A program made the translations under genes and the position numbers. Below are positions 33,163 to 43,189 of a stretch of DNA of 64,000 bases, piece after piece (position 1 is the first letter of the stretch; each line of letters opens with the position of its first letter). Source of the DNA: Ctenosaura bakeri (taxonomy: Eukaryota > Chordata > Lepidosauria > Squamata > Iguanidae); the NCBI GenBank assembly GCA_948474755.1, contig CAOLHI010000736.1:310001-374000 (forward strand), read 5' to 3'. Under the pieces are notes generated by a model. The model did not search any database. It saw nothing but the letters and a program-made list of their open reading frames with translations, and was not told the DNA's origin.

Positions 33163-34302
33163 CTGCAGAAATCCGGGAAACGGGGGAGGAGAGGCGGGGA
33201 GAAGAGAGAGGGGAAAACGCACCCTTTTAGTGTGATGGACCGGCGAGGCGGCAGCACCCAGGACGGAGCGGGCCCGAGAACCGCCAGCGGGAGTCCCCCC
33301 CCCCGGGAAAGCAAAACCCCGCTGCGACTGTCCTGGCGGCGAAATCCGCCGCCCAGACCCAACTTTCTGGGGCCCACAAGTTACCCCGTTTATTTGACAC
33401 GCAGGCAACGGATGGGTATGTGCGAATGAGACCCTTTACAACATGAACGCCTTGGGTGTCGCTTGCTTTAAGTTAGCTGGCCCGGCGATTTTAACTTCGC
33501 CGGCCCTGCACCGCCTTTCCCCCGGCACCTCCGGGCGGCGGGCCGTTCGCGCCCTGCTTTGGCACCCACCGCCGTGGCTCCCCGCTCGGCGCTACAGACC
33601 GAGGCCGAGGCCACCGCGGAGCCAAGCCCCGGGGACTCCAGCTCCGGGCGGGCCCGCGTCTGGCTTCCGTCCGTCCCTCCCCCTCCGCGCCGCCGCCCCA
33701 TTGCAGCACGCCTGAAGGCCAGGCTCCGCAACACGAGCGTCGCCGAGATCCGATCTCCTCTCCCAGGCGGTTCCCTCCCCCCGCCACCCAGCCGTAAACA
33801 GTCACGCGAGTTTTCCGTTCCTAAATACTCCTAACGAGCGAGTAGACCGCTTTGCAAAAACAACGCCCGAGCCAGCTTCAGGCTGCCTGGGTCCCGATTA
33901 CAAAACCGTAGCAGGCACGAGATAAAGGGTGGGGCGTGGAGGGCGAACCTCTGTAGTAAACCGCAAATTCCATGGGAGGGAAGGGGAGCCGGGGTTTAAT
34001 CCCCGCGGGCGACCGCAAGAAAGTCCCGTTGACATCCATTCCCCTTGGATCACGATCGAGATCGGGGACCCGGGGTATAAATGGACGTACCTACCAGGGG
34101 ATCGAGGCCGAGATTCCGTGCGCACCTATCTAGGCGCGAAGCCCCCCAACACACAAGGGGGCTTACTTCCGAGGAGGCGCGCGTAGGCGGGCGCTGCCCG
34201 GCCCCCGGGGGGGGGCTCTGCTCGCCATCGGAGAGCCTTACAAAGGATTCCCGCGGGTCTCTCACCCCCGCCCCCCCCCGGAGACTGCGGCGCTCCCCTT
34301 AC
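33163..34302 (-). other. ZNF503: ZNF503 intron
   Basis: 1140 bp, phase 0. Donor GAG|gtaag (GT at 34301-34302) and acceptor ctgcag| (AG at 33163-33164). The join gives ...VSPIE-LDAKKSPLA..., the continuity expected for the family. The interior is GC-rich without repeats. The recurring 'cttacttccgag' core appears at about 34161. Confidence 0.92.
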
Positions 34303-34695
34303 CTCGATGGGGCTGACCGGGGTGGACGGCAAGGGCTGCAGGTATTCGGGATGCAAAATGTGTCCAGTCCGGGCCGTGAGCATTTTCAAGACTTTGATGG
34401 GAAGGCGGTTCGCCTGGCGCAAAGGGTCCGAGGGTGGGACGGAGTGGAAGAAAGGCTTGGCGGCCGAGGCGCTGCTCCTGCTGCCACCGCCGTCGCCAGT
34501 AGGATCCCCAGAGTGTCCGCTCTGCCAGGGAAGATCAGAGCCGCCGCCGCCGCCGCTGTTCCCGAGATCTCTCGCGCCGCCTCCTCCTCCGCCGCCGCCG
34601 CCTCCTCCCGCCGCTGCTGCTCCGCCGCCGCCGCCGCCGCCGCCTCCTCCGTGCTGACTACTTCTTACGGCAGAAAGCAAGGGGGATGTAATCAT
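34303..34695 (-). CDS. ZNF503: ZNF503 coding exon 1 (residues 1-131)
   Basis: ATG at 34693-34695, 393 bp, 131 codons with no partial codon at the donor. The start MITSPLLSAVRSSQH resembles the family N-terminus. The in-frame sequence upstream (to 34845) is low-complexity and unlike the family, so the downstream ATG was chosen. A Gly/Ala-rich stretch (about 16-53) precedes the invariant block HSVPPSDPLRQANRLPIK (84-101), continuing as VLKMLTARTGHILHPEYLQP. The Gly/Ala codon repeats (GGC/GCC) are pure trinucleotide runs and are likely length-variable. Confidence 0.93.
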
Positions 34696-34896
34696 GACCC
34701 AAAGCCTCGCATGAAAACGGGCGGGGTGGGGGAGCGCCGGGCGCGCCGAGCACGAACCGAAACCGGGCTCTCGGGATCTTGTCGTGTTGCGGGGCGGGGA
34801 GGGAGGGAGGGAGGGGGGCGGGAAAACGCTCTCACGCGCACGCACGCGCGCTCGGTCGAAAATTAAGTCCGAACGGCTCCTCCAAAATTAGAAAAA

Positions 34897-34956
<60 letters not shown>

Positions 34957-35310
34957 TGCAATGTCCTCCTTGCCGGGGGAGGGTGCGATCGGGAAGAAGG
35001 CTCGGGATGTGGCGAGAGGCAGACCACCGAAGTAATAATCCTCGGGCGGTGGGGTCGCCGACGCGGGAGGGGAGGGCGCGGGGGGAATCGGGGCGCCCGC
35101 TCGCCCGGCGCCCCGTCCCGGCAGCAGTCCCTCGCCCGGCGCTGGCTGGCTGGCTGGCTGGTTGGCGGGCGGGCGGGCGGGCCGGCTGCGGACTCTCTCC
35201 CGGCGGCCGCTTTTCTCGTCCCCCCCTCTTCCGCCTCCCCGTTCCTCCGCTGCGAGGATGCAAGCGGCTGCCCAGCCAGCCTCGGCTCTGGCAAAGAAAC
35301 TCACTTCAAA
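34696..35310 (-). other. ZNF503: ZNF503 5' leader / proximal promoter (approximate)
   Basis: GC-rich sequence upstream of the ATG, lacking a TATA box. It contains the (AAT)19 tract and a (GGCT)n/(GGGC)n run at about 35141-35185. The transcription start cannot be placed exactly; a CpG-island promoter with dispersed starts is expected. Confidence 0.4.
34898..34954. repeat. (AAT)19 microsatellite in ZNF503 leader
   Basis: 57 bp of pure AAT, ATT on the transcribed sense strand, about 200 bp upstream of the ZNF503 start codon. It creates the poly-Ile, poly-Tyr and poly-Leu frames seen in translation, which are artefacts. Confidence 0.97.
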
Positions 35311-35339
35311 AGCAGCTGAATTAGTCGGAGATTAAAGCC

Positions 35340-35410
35340 TTTGCCGCCTTCCAATCAAATGGGACCCCGAGGTGATTGGAGGGTCAAGGGGATGTGACGT
35401 CACCCTCCCT
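35340..35410 (-). promoter_or_regulatory. ZNF503 core upstream region: CCAAT boxes and CRE
   Basis: CCAAT on the plus strand at 35351-35355 and on the minus strand at 35375-35379 (ATTGG on plus). A palindromic cAMP-response element TGACGTCA is at 35395-35402. The spacing suits NF-Y and CREB/ATF binding at a TATA-less CpG-island promoter. Motifs are seen directly; function is inferred. Confidence 0.6.
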
Positions 35411-36219
35411 CTTCAGGGGCTTTTCCACCGCCGCTACCCGCCCGCCCGCCCGCGCGGCTCTCTCCCGCTCTGCGCTTCCAGGGTCCCTTTTCCTTTCTTT
35501 CTCTCCTTCCTGCCTCTCCTTGGGCTTCCCCTCCTCTCGGTGTGGCTCAGAAGGACAGGGGGGATGGATGGATGGATGGGCTTGCCTCAATTTTGTGTTT
35601 CACGTTAGCCACTCGGCATCTTTTTTCTTTCACTTTTTTTTTTTTTAAAAACCAATGCTTTAAATGGTAGGTGGGGGTTAGCGGGGGGGGCAAAGTTTTC
35701 GTGAGATTTCCCTTACGCGCTTCCCCGGCGCGCAGCCTTAGCACAATCCATGCCGCGCGCTCCCTCCGGGGCCACCCACGAAAGCAAGCCCCGGGGTGCT
35801 ACAGACAGAGGGGGTTTCTTTTGCCCCTTCTCTCAATAACGACGTCCAGATCGCATCCGCCTTCGGGGCACCCCGTTTAAAAAAAAAGGAAAAAAAGAAA
35901 AAAGAAACTTGGGTGATTTTGTAACGGCGTTTTGTTGGCGTGCCTTCCGCCGGCAAATCTTGCCCATCGCGCGGCGTTTCTTCCTTTTTCTTCCAGCGCG
36001 AAACCAAAGAACGAAATGCCTCCCGAAGTAGGGAGCGGAGACCCTCCAATCGGGTCGGCGGTGACACTTTCAGGCGCCGGGCAGAGATTGGGGGAGGTGC
36101 GGGTCACGTGCCCGCGAGGCCCCTCCCCTCCCCTCCCTCGCCTGCCTCTCTTCCCTTTCTCGCCGCCGCCGCTGCCGCCGGCGTCCCCTCCCTGGTCGTG
36201 GGGAGGCTTTCTCCTCTCC
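35411..36219. other. CpG-rich upstream DNA
   Basis: No gene. A (GGAT)n run at about 35562-35580, a T-run at 35634-35646 and an A-rich patch at 35879-35907 are the only simple features. 'gtcacgtg' (E-box) is at about 36104. Confidence 0.4.
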
Positions 36220-36325
36220 TCTCCTTCATCAGTTGTCAATGCTCCCCAACCGCAATCAATCAGTTATTTGTCAGCCCCTGTCAATCCTCCCTTGATTTAT
36301 GTCAGGTTTTGTTGCTGATTACAAG
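36220..36325. promoter_or_regulatory. Dense TALE/PBX-HOX motif cluster (candidate enhancer)
   Basis: Within about 75 bp: TTGTCA at 36233-36238 and 36268-36273, CTGTCA at 36278-36283, TGTCA at 36300-36304, CAATCAATCA near 36253, and a composite TGATTTATG at 36293-36301. These are MEIS/PREP/TGIF and PBX-HOX half-sites. It lies about 0.9 kb upstream of the CRE. Function is inference. Confidence 0.45.
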
Positions 36326-37139
36326 CCTAGTGCGACTTGAAGGAAGAAAGAGCGAGCGAGCGAGCGAGCGGGCGGGCGGGCGGAGGGGGGAAGGAAGCGC
36401 GGGGAGAGGGAGAGACAGACAGACAGACGGCTTCCCTTGGAAAAGAGCCATTCAATTTAAAGAGTAAATCGCTCCCCCAGTAAATGCAATTTGTACGCCA
36501 ACAAAACAAGGAGCGGCTCTCCCTTCTCTCGGACGAGGAGGCGGCGGCGGCAACGACACCGCGGACGCTGCGGGGAGCCCTCGGGGTGACCGGAGCGGTT
36601 TTGCGCGACAGGCTCGTGAGGAAGAGGAGGATCGGGAGGATCATGTGGGACGCGGTTCCTATTTTAGCCCCGATCCTTGCCTAATTAGGACTGGAACCCT
36701 GTCCCCTTCCCCTGGCGTTAAGTCCCATTCGGTTCTGTGCAACTTACTTCCGAGTAAGCCTGCATGGCATGTCAGCCGCATTCAGACACGGGCGATTCTC
36801 TTACTAGGGACACGAAGGATTGTTTTTCAGAAACGGGCAGAGCATCGGACAGGCTCAGGCTATCCTCCCCCCTAAATCCTCTTTAAAACCCCCGCAGAAC
36901 TCCGCCGGAGTTGCTTCTCAGAAAGGCGCCGCGTCCTTAGCTTGGAAAGACTCGGGCAGCCACGCCGCAGAATTAAACCCCATTGAATTTACTCCCGAGT
37001 AAACATCAGTAGATGGGGGGGTGGTTGTTGGCTTCCACGATGGCAGATGAGGGGGAGGGAGGGAGATGAGAGTTGATGCCGGATTTGTTGAAGCGGGGGG
37101 GGGCGGATGCTGAAGGAGAGAAGGCAGCGCGAGAGAAAA
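36326..37139. other. CpG-rich upstream DNA with GAGC repeat
   Basis: A (GAGC)n/(GGGC)n run is at 36350-36382. 'cttacttccgagtaag' (about 36743) and 'tttactcccgagtaaac' (about 36987) are cores of a recurring squamate repeat. No coding supported. Confidence 0.4.
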
Positions 37140-37385
37140 AGGAGGCAGGAGCATTATTGAAATTTTATCGCCAATCCGTCTCTCCATCGGCTGGCACGGC
37201 GGAATGTTTAAAACGAGATCAAGATTGACATCTTGAGCAGCCCGCGAAATGCCAATACTGACAAGAGGAGTAGAGCCAGGCGGGGGAAGACGAAGCCGGG
37301 GGACAGCAAAGGCCTGAGATCAAAGGCAGGGCTCAAGCCATTCACCGCAGCCTTCCACGAATGTGTTCACAATTACTGCCGCCGC
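37140..37385. promoter_or_regulatory. Candidate conserved non-coding block
   Basis: Unique sequence with a TCF/LEF-type GATCAAAGG at 37318-37326, TGACA at 37226-37230 inside a small inverted repeat (TCAAGAT at 37219-37225, ATCTTGA at 37230-37236), and 'acaattactgccgccg'. Repeat-free. Conservation not testable here. Confidence 0.35.
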
Positions 37386-39339
37386 CCCCCCGGTCCGGTT
37401 TCCCCCCTTCCCCAGCCAGGACGTTTTCCCTCCACCTCGTCCTATTGATCTGCCTTCTCTCTCGCTCACCCTCTGTATTAATATCTTGCCTACAAAGATG
37501 ACTTCTCAGCTATAAATAAACCCCGCAATCCAGCGGGAAGTTCTCCTGCGGCAAGGCCGTTTGGAAATCGATCGCAGCTGCCACCGCGCCGCCCGGCCTC
37601 CGGAGAAACCCCCCCGACGGCCCGGGCCCGAGCCGCGCGATGGCTCGGCCCGCAGGCCGGCGAAGGAGCCCCTTCGCCAGGGCGGCGAGGGGGAGCTCAC
37701 CGCCCAGCAAACACGCTTCGGTCCGGGCTGCCAAGCCGACATCCACGGGAGTGCCGGTGCTGTCCAAAACCGCTCTGCCGAACGCGGTTTTGTTTTTGTT
37801 TTTTTTTACTCTCGGCTCCTTAGAGGAGGACGAAGTTCAAAAACTAGATCACGTTCCCTCTGTTTTTCGAAGGCTCTGAATCCCCGCTTTCTTACTATTT
37901 TTCTCAGCTTCTCTCAAATGTGTGTATGCATGTTAACAGCAAAAAAACAAAACAAAAGCAGTTGTTTCTTTTTCTGTTCAAACATCCTCATTTATTTTAG
38001 GTTGTTCTTGGAAGAAATAATTAAATTTCATTTTCTGTGTTGGTGTATTATCTTCTCAGGCACCAATATATTTTTTTTTAAAGTCAGGTATCTCCTTTTG
38101 TTTCCGGTCCGACCGGGTGGCCCTCCCCACACTGCAACCTAAGAGAAAGGTCAGCAGGAGATAGAAAACAGGGATGGACAAGGCAGGAGGGCTTCCAAGG
38201 GTCGCGGCCAATTTGTGAACTGGAATCCACCTCGGACGCAGAGGCCGAGCCTGGAGAGTCGCTATCTTAGTTTTGCACAGACGCGCCGCTTCCCAGAGGT
38301 GGCATTTGGGGTGCAGAATCGGTCCAGGGACCTGACCTCCTCTGACCCCAGAATCCTCTTTCTGGCCATTGCGTCCCAAGTGTCTTCGGTCGCGCTTCTG
38401 GGGCATAGCTGTGGGGTTGCCTCTTAAAAATCCCAAACCAGTAAGAAGGCAGACCAGACCAACAAGAGCAACAGCTAAATTCTTAGAAAGAATTCCAACC
38501 CGTTAAGGTCCAGTTTTCTAGTCGGTAACATCTGGTATAAAACAGTATAAGGATTCTAATTGTTCAGACGTTACACTACCGTCACAATAACCCCGGTTGA
38601 TTATCATCACCAGACAGGAGCCCGAGGAAGAGCGAAAAAAAATGACTCCTGGGAGAAGCTTAGGAGAGTTAAGTTCAGGACCCAGCACTGTCCACATTTA
38701 CTTGGGAGTAAGGCCGCTATATTTCGTAAAGGGGAAGGAAAGGTCGCTTCCATGTAAGTTCTCCTAAGAGTTCAGTTTGAGGCTTTGGAGGGATTTCAGG
38801 GCAAATGGAAATGAAGTTTCGCTGCAAGAGGACTTCTAGGGATTTGGGCTCCAGGTTCTAACCTTTCTTCCCCCCTCCCCAAAGGAAAACAGATTTTCCC
38901 TTTCCCTCGAGCGTCGGGAAGTGAATGTTGCCCGATGACCTTCATCTCCTTCCCGCTCCTTTATCATCCTACCCGCCAAGGGACTGGAATCGCCGGGGTG
39001 AGCTGGCGTTAAGCGTCTCCCCGAGGCCAACGGGGTGGGGGAGAGAAGATGCCTTTGCCACGGCGGTACAGAGAGGAAAGAAAACGTGCGCTAGGCGAAC
39101 GTTAGACCCAGAGAGAGGTTGAGAAAGAGAGAGTCGAGCGAGACCCCATTTTTTCCTAGCCAGGACGTCCCCAATGGCTATTCTCATTTGGGAACCGTGT
39201 CGGAGTGACTCCGGCGGATGCCCCCCCCGTCCCGTCTTTTCTTTTGTTGTCAAACCCCCCGTGATAAATAGAGAGCAGTAAAAGTGGGAGAGAGAAGGAA
39301 GGAAGGAAGAAAAAGAAAGCGAGAAAGCCAGCCCAGTCC
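37386..39339. other. Upstream unique DNA, no gene supported
   Basis: Contains the motif CAATCCAGCGGGAAGTTCTC at about 37526. An AT-rich patch at 37890-38090 looks like possible conserved non-coding DNA. 'catttacttgggagtaagg' lies at about 38694. Confidence 0.4.
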
Positions 39340-39485
39340 TCCCTATTCTTCATCGGCGTTCATTTGCATGAAAGTGCTTGGAACAGCTGTTTTCCTTACA
39401 AAACCGGAGAGACTTCTATCTGTTTACTCGCTGTATTTGTCCTGCCTCCCAGGGTGAAAGGACTGAAAGATTAATTGTCTTAAGG
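39340..39485. promoter_or_regulatory. Candidate enhancer block with POU octamer and E-box
   Basis: ATTTGCAT at 39362-39369, CAGCTG at 39384-39389, and TTAATTG at 39471-39477 lie in repeat-free sequence. The combination (POU/SOX/bHLH/homeodomain) is typical of neural enhancers. Function inferred only. Confidence 0.35.
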
Positions 39486-39782
39486 TAGAGTTAGATGTGG
39501 GAAAGGCTTTTTTCTCCCCCCTCCTTTCTTTTCAGAGCCGGGGAGGGTGGAGTGGAGGGGGGTGGGGGTGGAGGAGAGGCCTTGTGGTACTTCTAAACCG
39601 GGGGAATCAAAGGTGATCCACGGGACATGTGTAAAACAAGCGGCGTATTGACGGCCGGGGGAGAGAGAAAGAGAGAGAATCGGGAGGCGGCGAGGGGCGG
39701 GGGTTGGGAAGAGGACGATTTTCGGCCGCATGAGGAGCTACAGCAGGTAGGACCATTAGCAACTTCCGAAGGCTAGCTCTTG
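39486..39782. other. Spacer, low complexity
   Basis: G-rich ('gtggagggg') and GA-rich runs. The last three bases (ttg, 39780-39782) are the left duplication of the next MITE. Confidence 0.4.
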
Positions 39783-39945
39783 GGCCATTTCCACACGAGA
39801 CTGTTATAGCGCTATTGTTCCACTTTTAACATCCAATGGAATCCTGGAATCCCCAACGGCCCCTCCCTAAACTGCAAACTCCAGGATTCCATAGGATGTT
39901 GAAAGTGGAATAATAGCGCTATAACACTCTCGTGTGGAAATGGCC
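39783..39945. mobile_element. Palindromic MITE with TTG duplication
   Basis: 163 bp between TTG at 39780-39782 and 39946-39948. Ends GGCCATTTCCACACGAGACT and, inverted from the right, GGCCATTTCCACACGAGAGT. It is the only copy recognised between 24.5 and 45.8 kb. Confidence 0.9.
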
Positions 39946-40499
39946 TTGATCCCGCCGAGGAGCCTTTGATGTGCAGTTTCAATCACGCGCAAACCTGCGA
40001 AGCAAGCTTTTCGAGAAGAATGGAGAGATAGACGAGTATATATATCGGTTCCTCAAAGGTCACCCTCCGATCCGGTCTAAAAATGTTCCCTGAAAGCACA
40101 CTTTTTCTCCTCTTCCTGCTCCCCACTCCCTGCAATCCCTTTTGGGGGACGTGTTTCCAGGCAGGCTGGCCGGGATTAGAAATTCTTCGCCTCGCCTCCG
40201 GGAGCTCGGACGCCGAGCAGCCCCGCTCGGCGACGGGCAAAACGCTGACAACCTCCAACAGCCCGGGCGCTCTTTGGCCGCCAGCGCTTACTTGCCAGGG
40301 CTTGCTCAGAGGCCCCGTGGCGTCGGGCCACTCCAAGTTATTTGTTGGGTCCTTGCTTCCCTCTCTTATTTTGTCCCCCCCCCAATCCCACCCCAAAATT
40401 AAACCTTGGCAGGGCGTGGGGGAAGCAACTCTTTACCTCCCTAGCCTCTGACAAAGGGAAGGGGAGCGGCAATTCTTTGGCGGGGGGAGAGGAGAGGGG
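39946..40499. other. Upstream unique DNA
   Basis: No gene supported despite overlapping frames on both strands. C-run at 40375-40384. Confidence 0.4.
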
Positions 40500-40985
40500 A
40501 TTAATTAGCAAGTGCCAGTCCACACTTTCGTTTACCTACCAGCTATTGGCAAAGATGTCAAGTCGATTTTATTTGCACACAATGGAAATGATTTATTTTC
40601 ACTGAAGAAGAAGAAGAAGAGGCAGAGGAGAAAGGAGTGGGCTGACAGATATTTGAGGAGGGAAGGAGAGAGCGGGGCGCAGGAGAGGGAGAGGAGGAGG
40701 AGGAGGAGGTGGCGGCGGCGGTGGAAAAGTTTGAAAATGCCTTGAACTATTCACTGTCGAGATGGCTAATCAGTATTGAGGCTGGAGGGCAATCGGGCAG
40801 CTTTTCAATGCGGTTTTCCTTTCATCTCAAGCTGGATGGAGGCGCTCAATTAAAACCCTATCAGTTTGTAAGTAAATCAACGCCTATCAAAGTTGTCACA
40901 TCAAACAAAACGATTATTATTGCGGCCCGCCTCCCCTATTAATCTCCTTCTAAAATAATCCGCTTGACAGGTCAGGCTGGTGAGC
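40500..40985. promoter_or_regulatory. Candidate conserved enhancer block with TCF/TALE motifs
   Basis: Two AT-rich unique segments (40500-40600 and 40740-40985) flank a purine-rich low-complexity run (about 40600-40720). ATCAAAG at 40886-40892 abuts TTGTCA at 40893-40898. GATTAATTAGC is near 40499, GCTCAATTAAAACC near 40843, and TTGACAGGTC near 40964. Repeat-free homeodomain/TCF/TALE texture suggests a developmental enhancer; inference. Confidence 0.45.
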
Positions 40986-42695
40986 TGCAAAACCTGGCCA
41001 GGATCACCGCCCGCCCCCAGTACACCCGGGCCGGCCTGACTGCAGCCTTTTCCCACCCTGGGAGGGGAGAGGCGGCGGATCCTTCAGCTCCGGCGCCTCT
41101 CCGCAGCAGCGACCCCCCGACGCCCCGCTCCTTTCCCTTCTCAGCGACACGGGCTTCCCCTCGTGGCGCTGGGCCGGTTTTGTAGGTTTTCGGGGAAAAC
41201 GGGGCTGTTTTCGGGCAGGGAGAGCGCGCGGCCGGACCGCGGGCCCTGGGGGCTGCCCTGCCTTTGTTTTCGGCCCCCGGAGACAGCGAGGCGAACGGGG
41301 TGGGCGAGCGCTTTTCCTGGCGGGGCCGGCCGCAACCAACACGCCCGACCTGCGTGGGTTGAAGGGCGTTCGTGGTTGTTATATGCCTTATTCCTTCTCT
41401 CTGAGCTTGTTCTCTGGACCCTCGAGTGGGATCGCCCCGCAGGGACTTTCACAAGGGTTTTGCGGTCAATTCAGGTTGACACATTTCTTGCTGGACTGGG
41501 GCGGGAGGACAACGTGGACGTCTGAATCGCAGAGATCTTGGCAAAAGGGGCTACGGCTGGGAGGAAAAAGTCTTCCAACGCACAGGCACCCGCGCTGACT
41601 TCCAGCGACAACCGTAGCCTGGCCGGGCATTCCAAATTCCCGACGTCTTAACCCCAGTCACCTCTTTCTTGGGGCTTTCCTGGTTGCAAGGCGACTCGCG
41701 TTAAGCGCGAAATCATGTGGACGACGGTTCAACTAGGTCTTGGGGAAAACACACAAAGTAGGCTGTTTGGAAGGGCGCATAAAAATACACCTAGAGGCAC
41801 CGCGTTTGGGGAGGGGACCCACCGTCCCTCTTTTAGCATGGATGAGCTTTGTGAGGGGGCAGTGGCGAACTTTCCACGCGAGATTCCTCCGCATGAAAAC
41901 AGGGCGGCTGCCCTTCGGCGTGGGTCTTTTGAAGCGAACCACTGAAAAAGACCTCGCTGGCTTTGCCCTCTTTCAAAGGGCGTTGCGTTGTTTCAAAATC
42001 TGTCCCAATGTGGTTTGTTTAATTTCCCTTCTCTTTGTTTTTTGGGCGGGGAAAGGGGGAGGAATAAGAGGGACCCTTAAAGAGCACTGAAGAAAATGAA
42101 ACTTTTCTCTTTAGAAGCCTCTGGAGGAACAACCCGCCTATTCAGCTCACATCCGTCTCTTTTTCTTTGGTGGGTTAAGCGCGGGGTTTATGCCCCAATG
42201 TTTTGGAAACCTTTCACTAATCGGACGTGTGTGTGTGTGTTCCATCCCCAAAGAACCCTGTCGTTTAAGGGCTGAATGGGTTTTTGAGTGGAGCACAATG
42301 CCGTTTTCTTGCAGAAGGAAGGAAGGAAAGAAGGAGACAGAGAGAGAGTTAAGTTATTGGTAAGAGGAGGGAACTGTAGTTTAGAAATGGTGAAGATACT
42401 CCTTGCCTATCCGACTTCTGGTGTTCAAACTTGAGCTTGAAAACATTCATTAAAGCAAACCAATCTGTAACAAACCCACGCCGCCCACCAATACCCAGCA
42501 ACCCCCGGCCACGCATGCCAAGGCACCCCAAGGGCCGGAAAAGGCGGCTTCCCAGTTTCGGCCAAAGTTTGGGTTCAGAGCTCGCGAGGAACCCCGTGTC
42601 TGCGGTTTTCCGCTGCCGCCTGAAGGGCAGAGGGGCTGGGGAGGCAAAGGACTCGGCCGAGTTCGTTGCCGAGACAGGGGAAGATAACACTTGGT
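40986..42695. other. Upstream unique DNA, GC-rich then mixed
   Basis: No gene supported. The (GT)n at about 42227-42240 and 'ggaaggaaggaaag' patch are the only simple repeats. Confidence 0.4.
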
Positions 42696-42820
42696 TCTGC
42701 AGGGAAGTTCTCCTGCGCAAGTCCTACTTATTTACAGGAATTGAGGGGGCTGCGCAGGAGCGCATGGTCCCCGTGGCAATGGACTGTGAGCAGGAGAAAT
42801 TCCCCCTGGATTGTGAGCCC
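42696..42820. mobile_element. Possible small inverted-repeat element
   Basis: 'agggaagttctcctgcgcaa' at about 42702 and the inverted 'agcaggagaaattccccctg' at about 42791, followed by GATTG, form imperfect terminal arms. The same terminal motif (CAATCCAGCGGGAAGTTCTC) occurs alone at about 30046 and 37526. No target duplication seen. Confidence 0.4.
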
Positions 42821-43189
42821 CTGAGTTTATTGATAAGGAAAACTCTCAGTCTCCCGTCCCCCTTGTTTGAAGCTTGCAGCACTGGCCAGATTTCCCTCCT
42901 CTCTCATATATGGTTGGAAGAAGGTTGTTCTTTTAAAAACCACAGACTATATTCTCACTAATAAAGTTATAACCGAGGTATATTCTTCAGGGAATTATTC
43001 TTTTAGGAAAGAAACACCCATAAAAATAAGGATGAGTGGGTGAGGTTCCTAAATACTTCTTGATCTTATCATACTAAAATAATATAAAATTGAAAACTCA
43101 GCCCCTTTGACGCCTGTCCTGTAGATGATACATTTACCTGGCTCTCTTCCCTCCTCCTTCCGCAAACCCCAGATCCTGTGCACCCTAAA
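42821..43189. other. Unassigned
   Basis: AT-rich, no feature recognised. Confidence 0.4.

Noticed and set aside
33163..33408. Extending ZNF503 exon 2 to the upstream in-frame ATG at 33408
   Set aside because: The upstream 82 codons do not resemble the family, while the ctgcag acceptor plus exon 1 donor restores the invariant VSPIE-LDAKK junction.
31531..34695. Identity as the paralogue ZNF703
   Set aside because: The C-terminal ending TTASALGYQ and the overall domain spacing fit ZNF503 better by recall, and the divergent CpG island fits the ZNF503/LRMDA neighbourhood. A database comparison would settle it.
34832..35324. Several frames with poly-Ile, poly-Tyr or poly-Leu
   Set aside because: They arise from translating the (AAT)19 microsatellite and flanking GC-rich leader.
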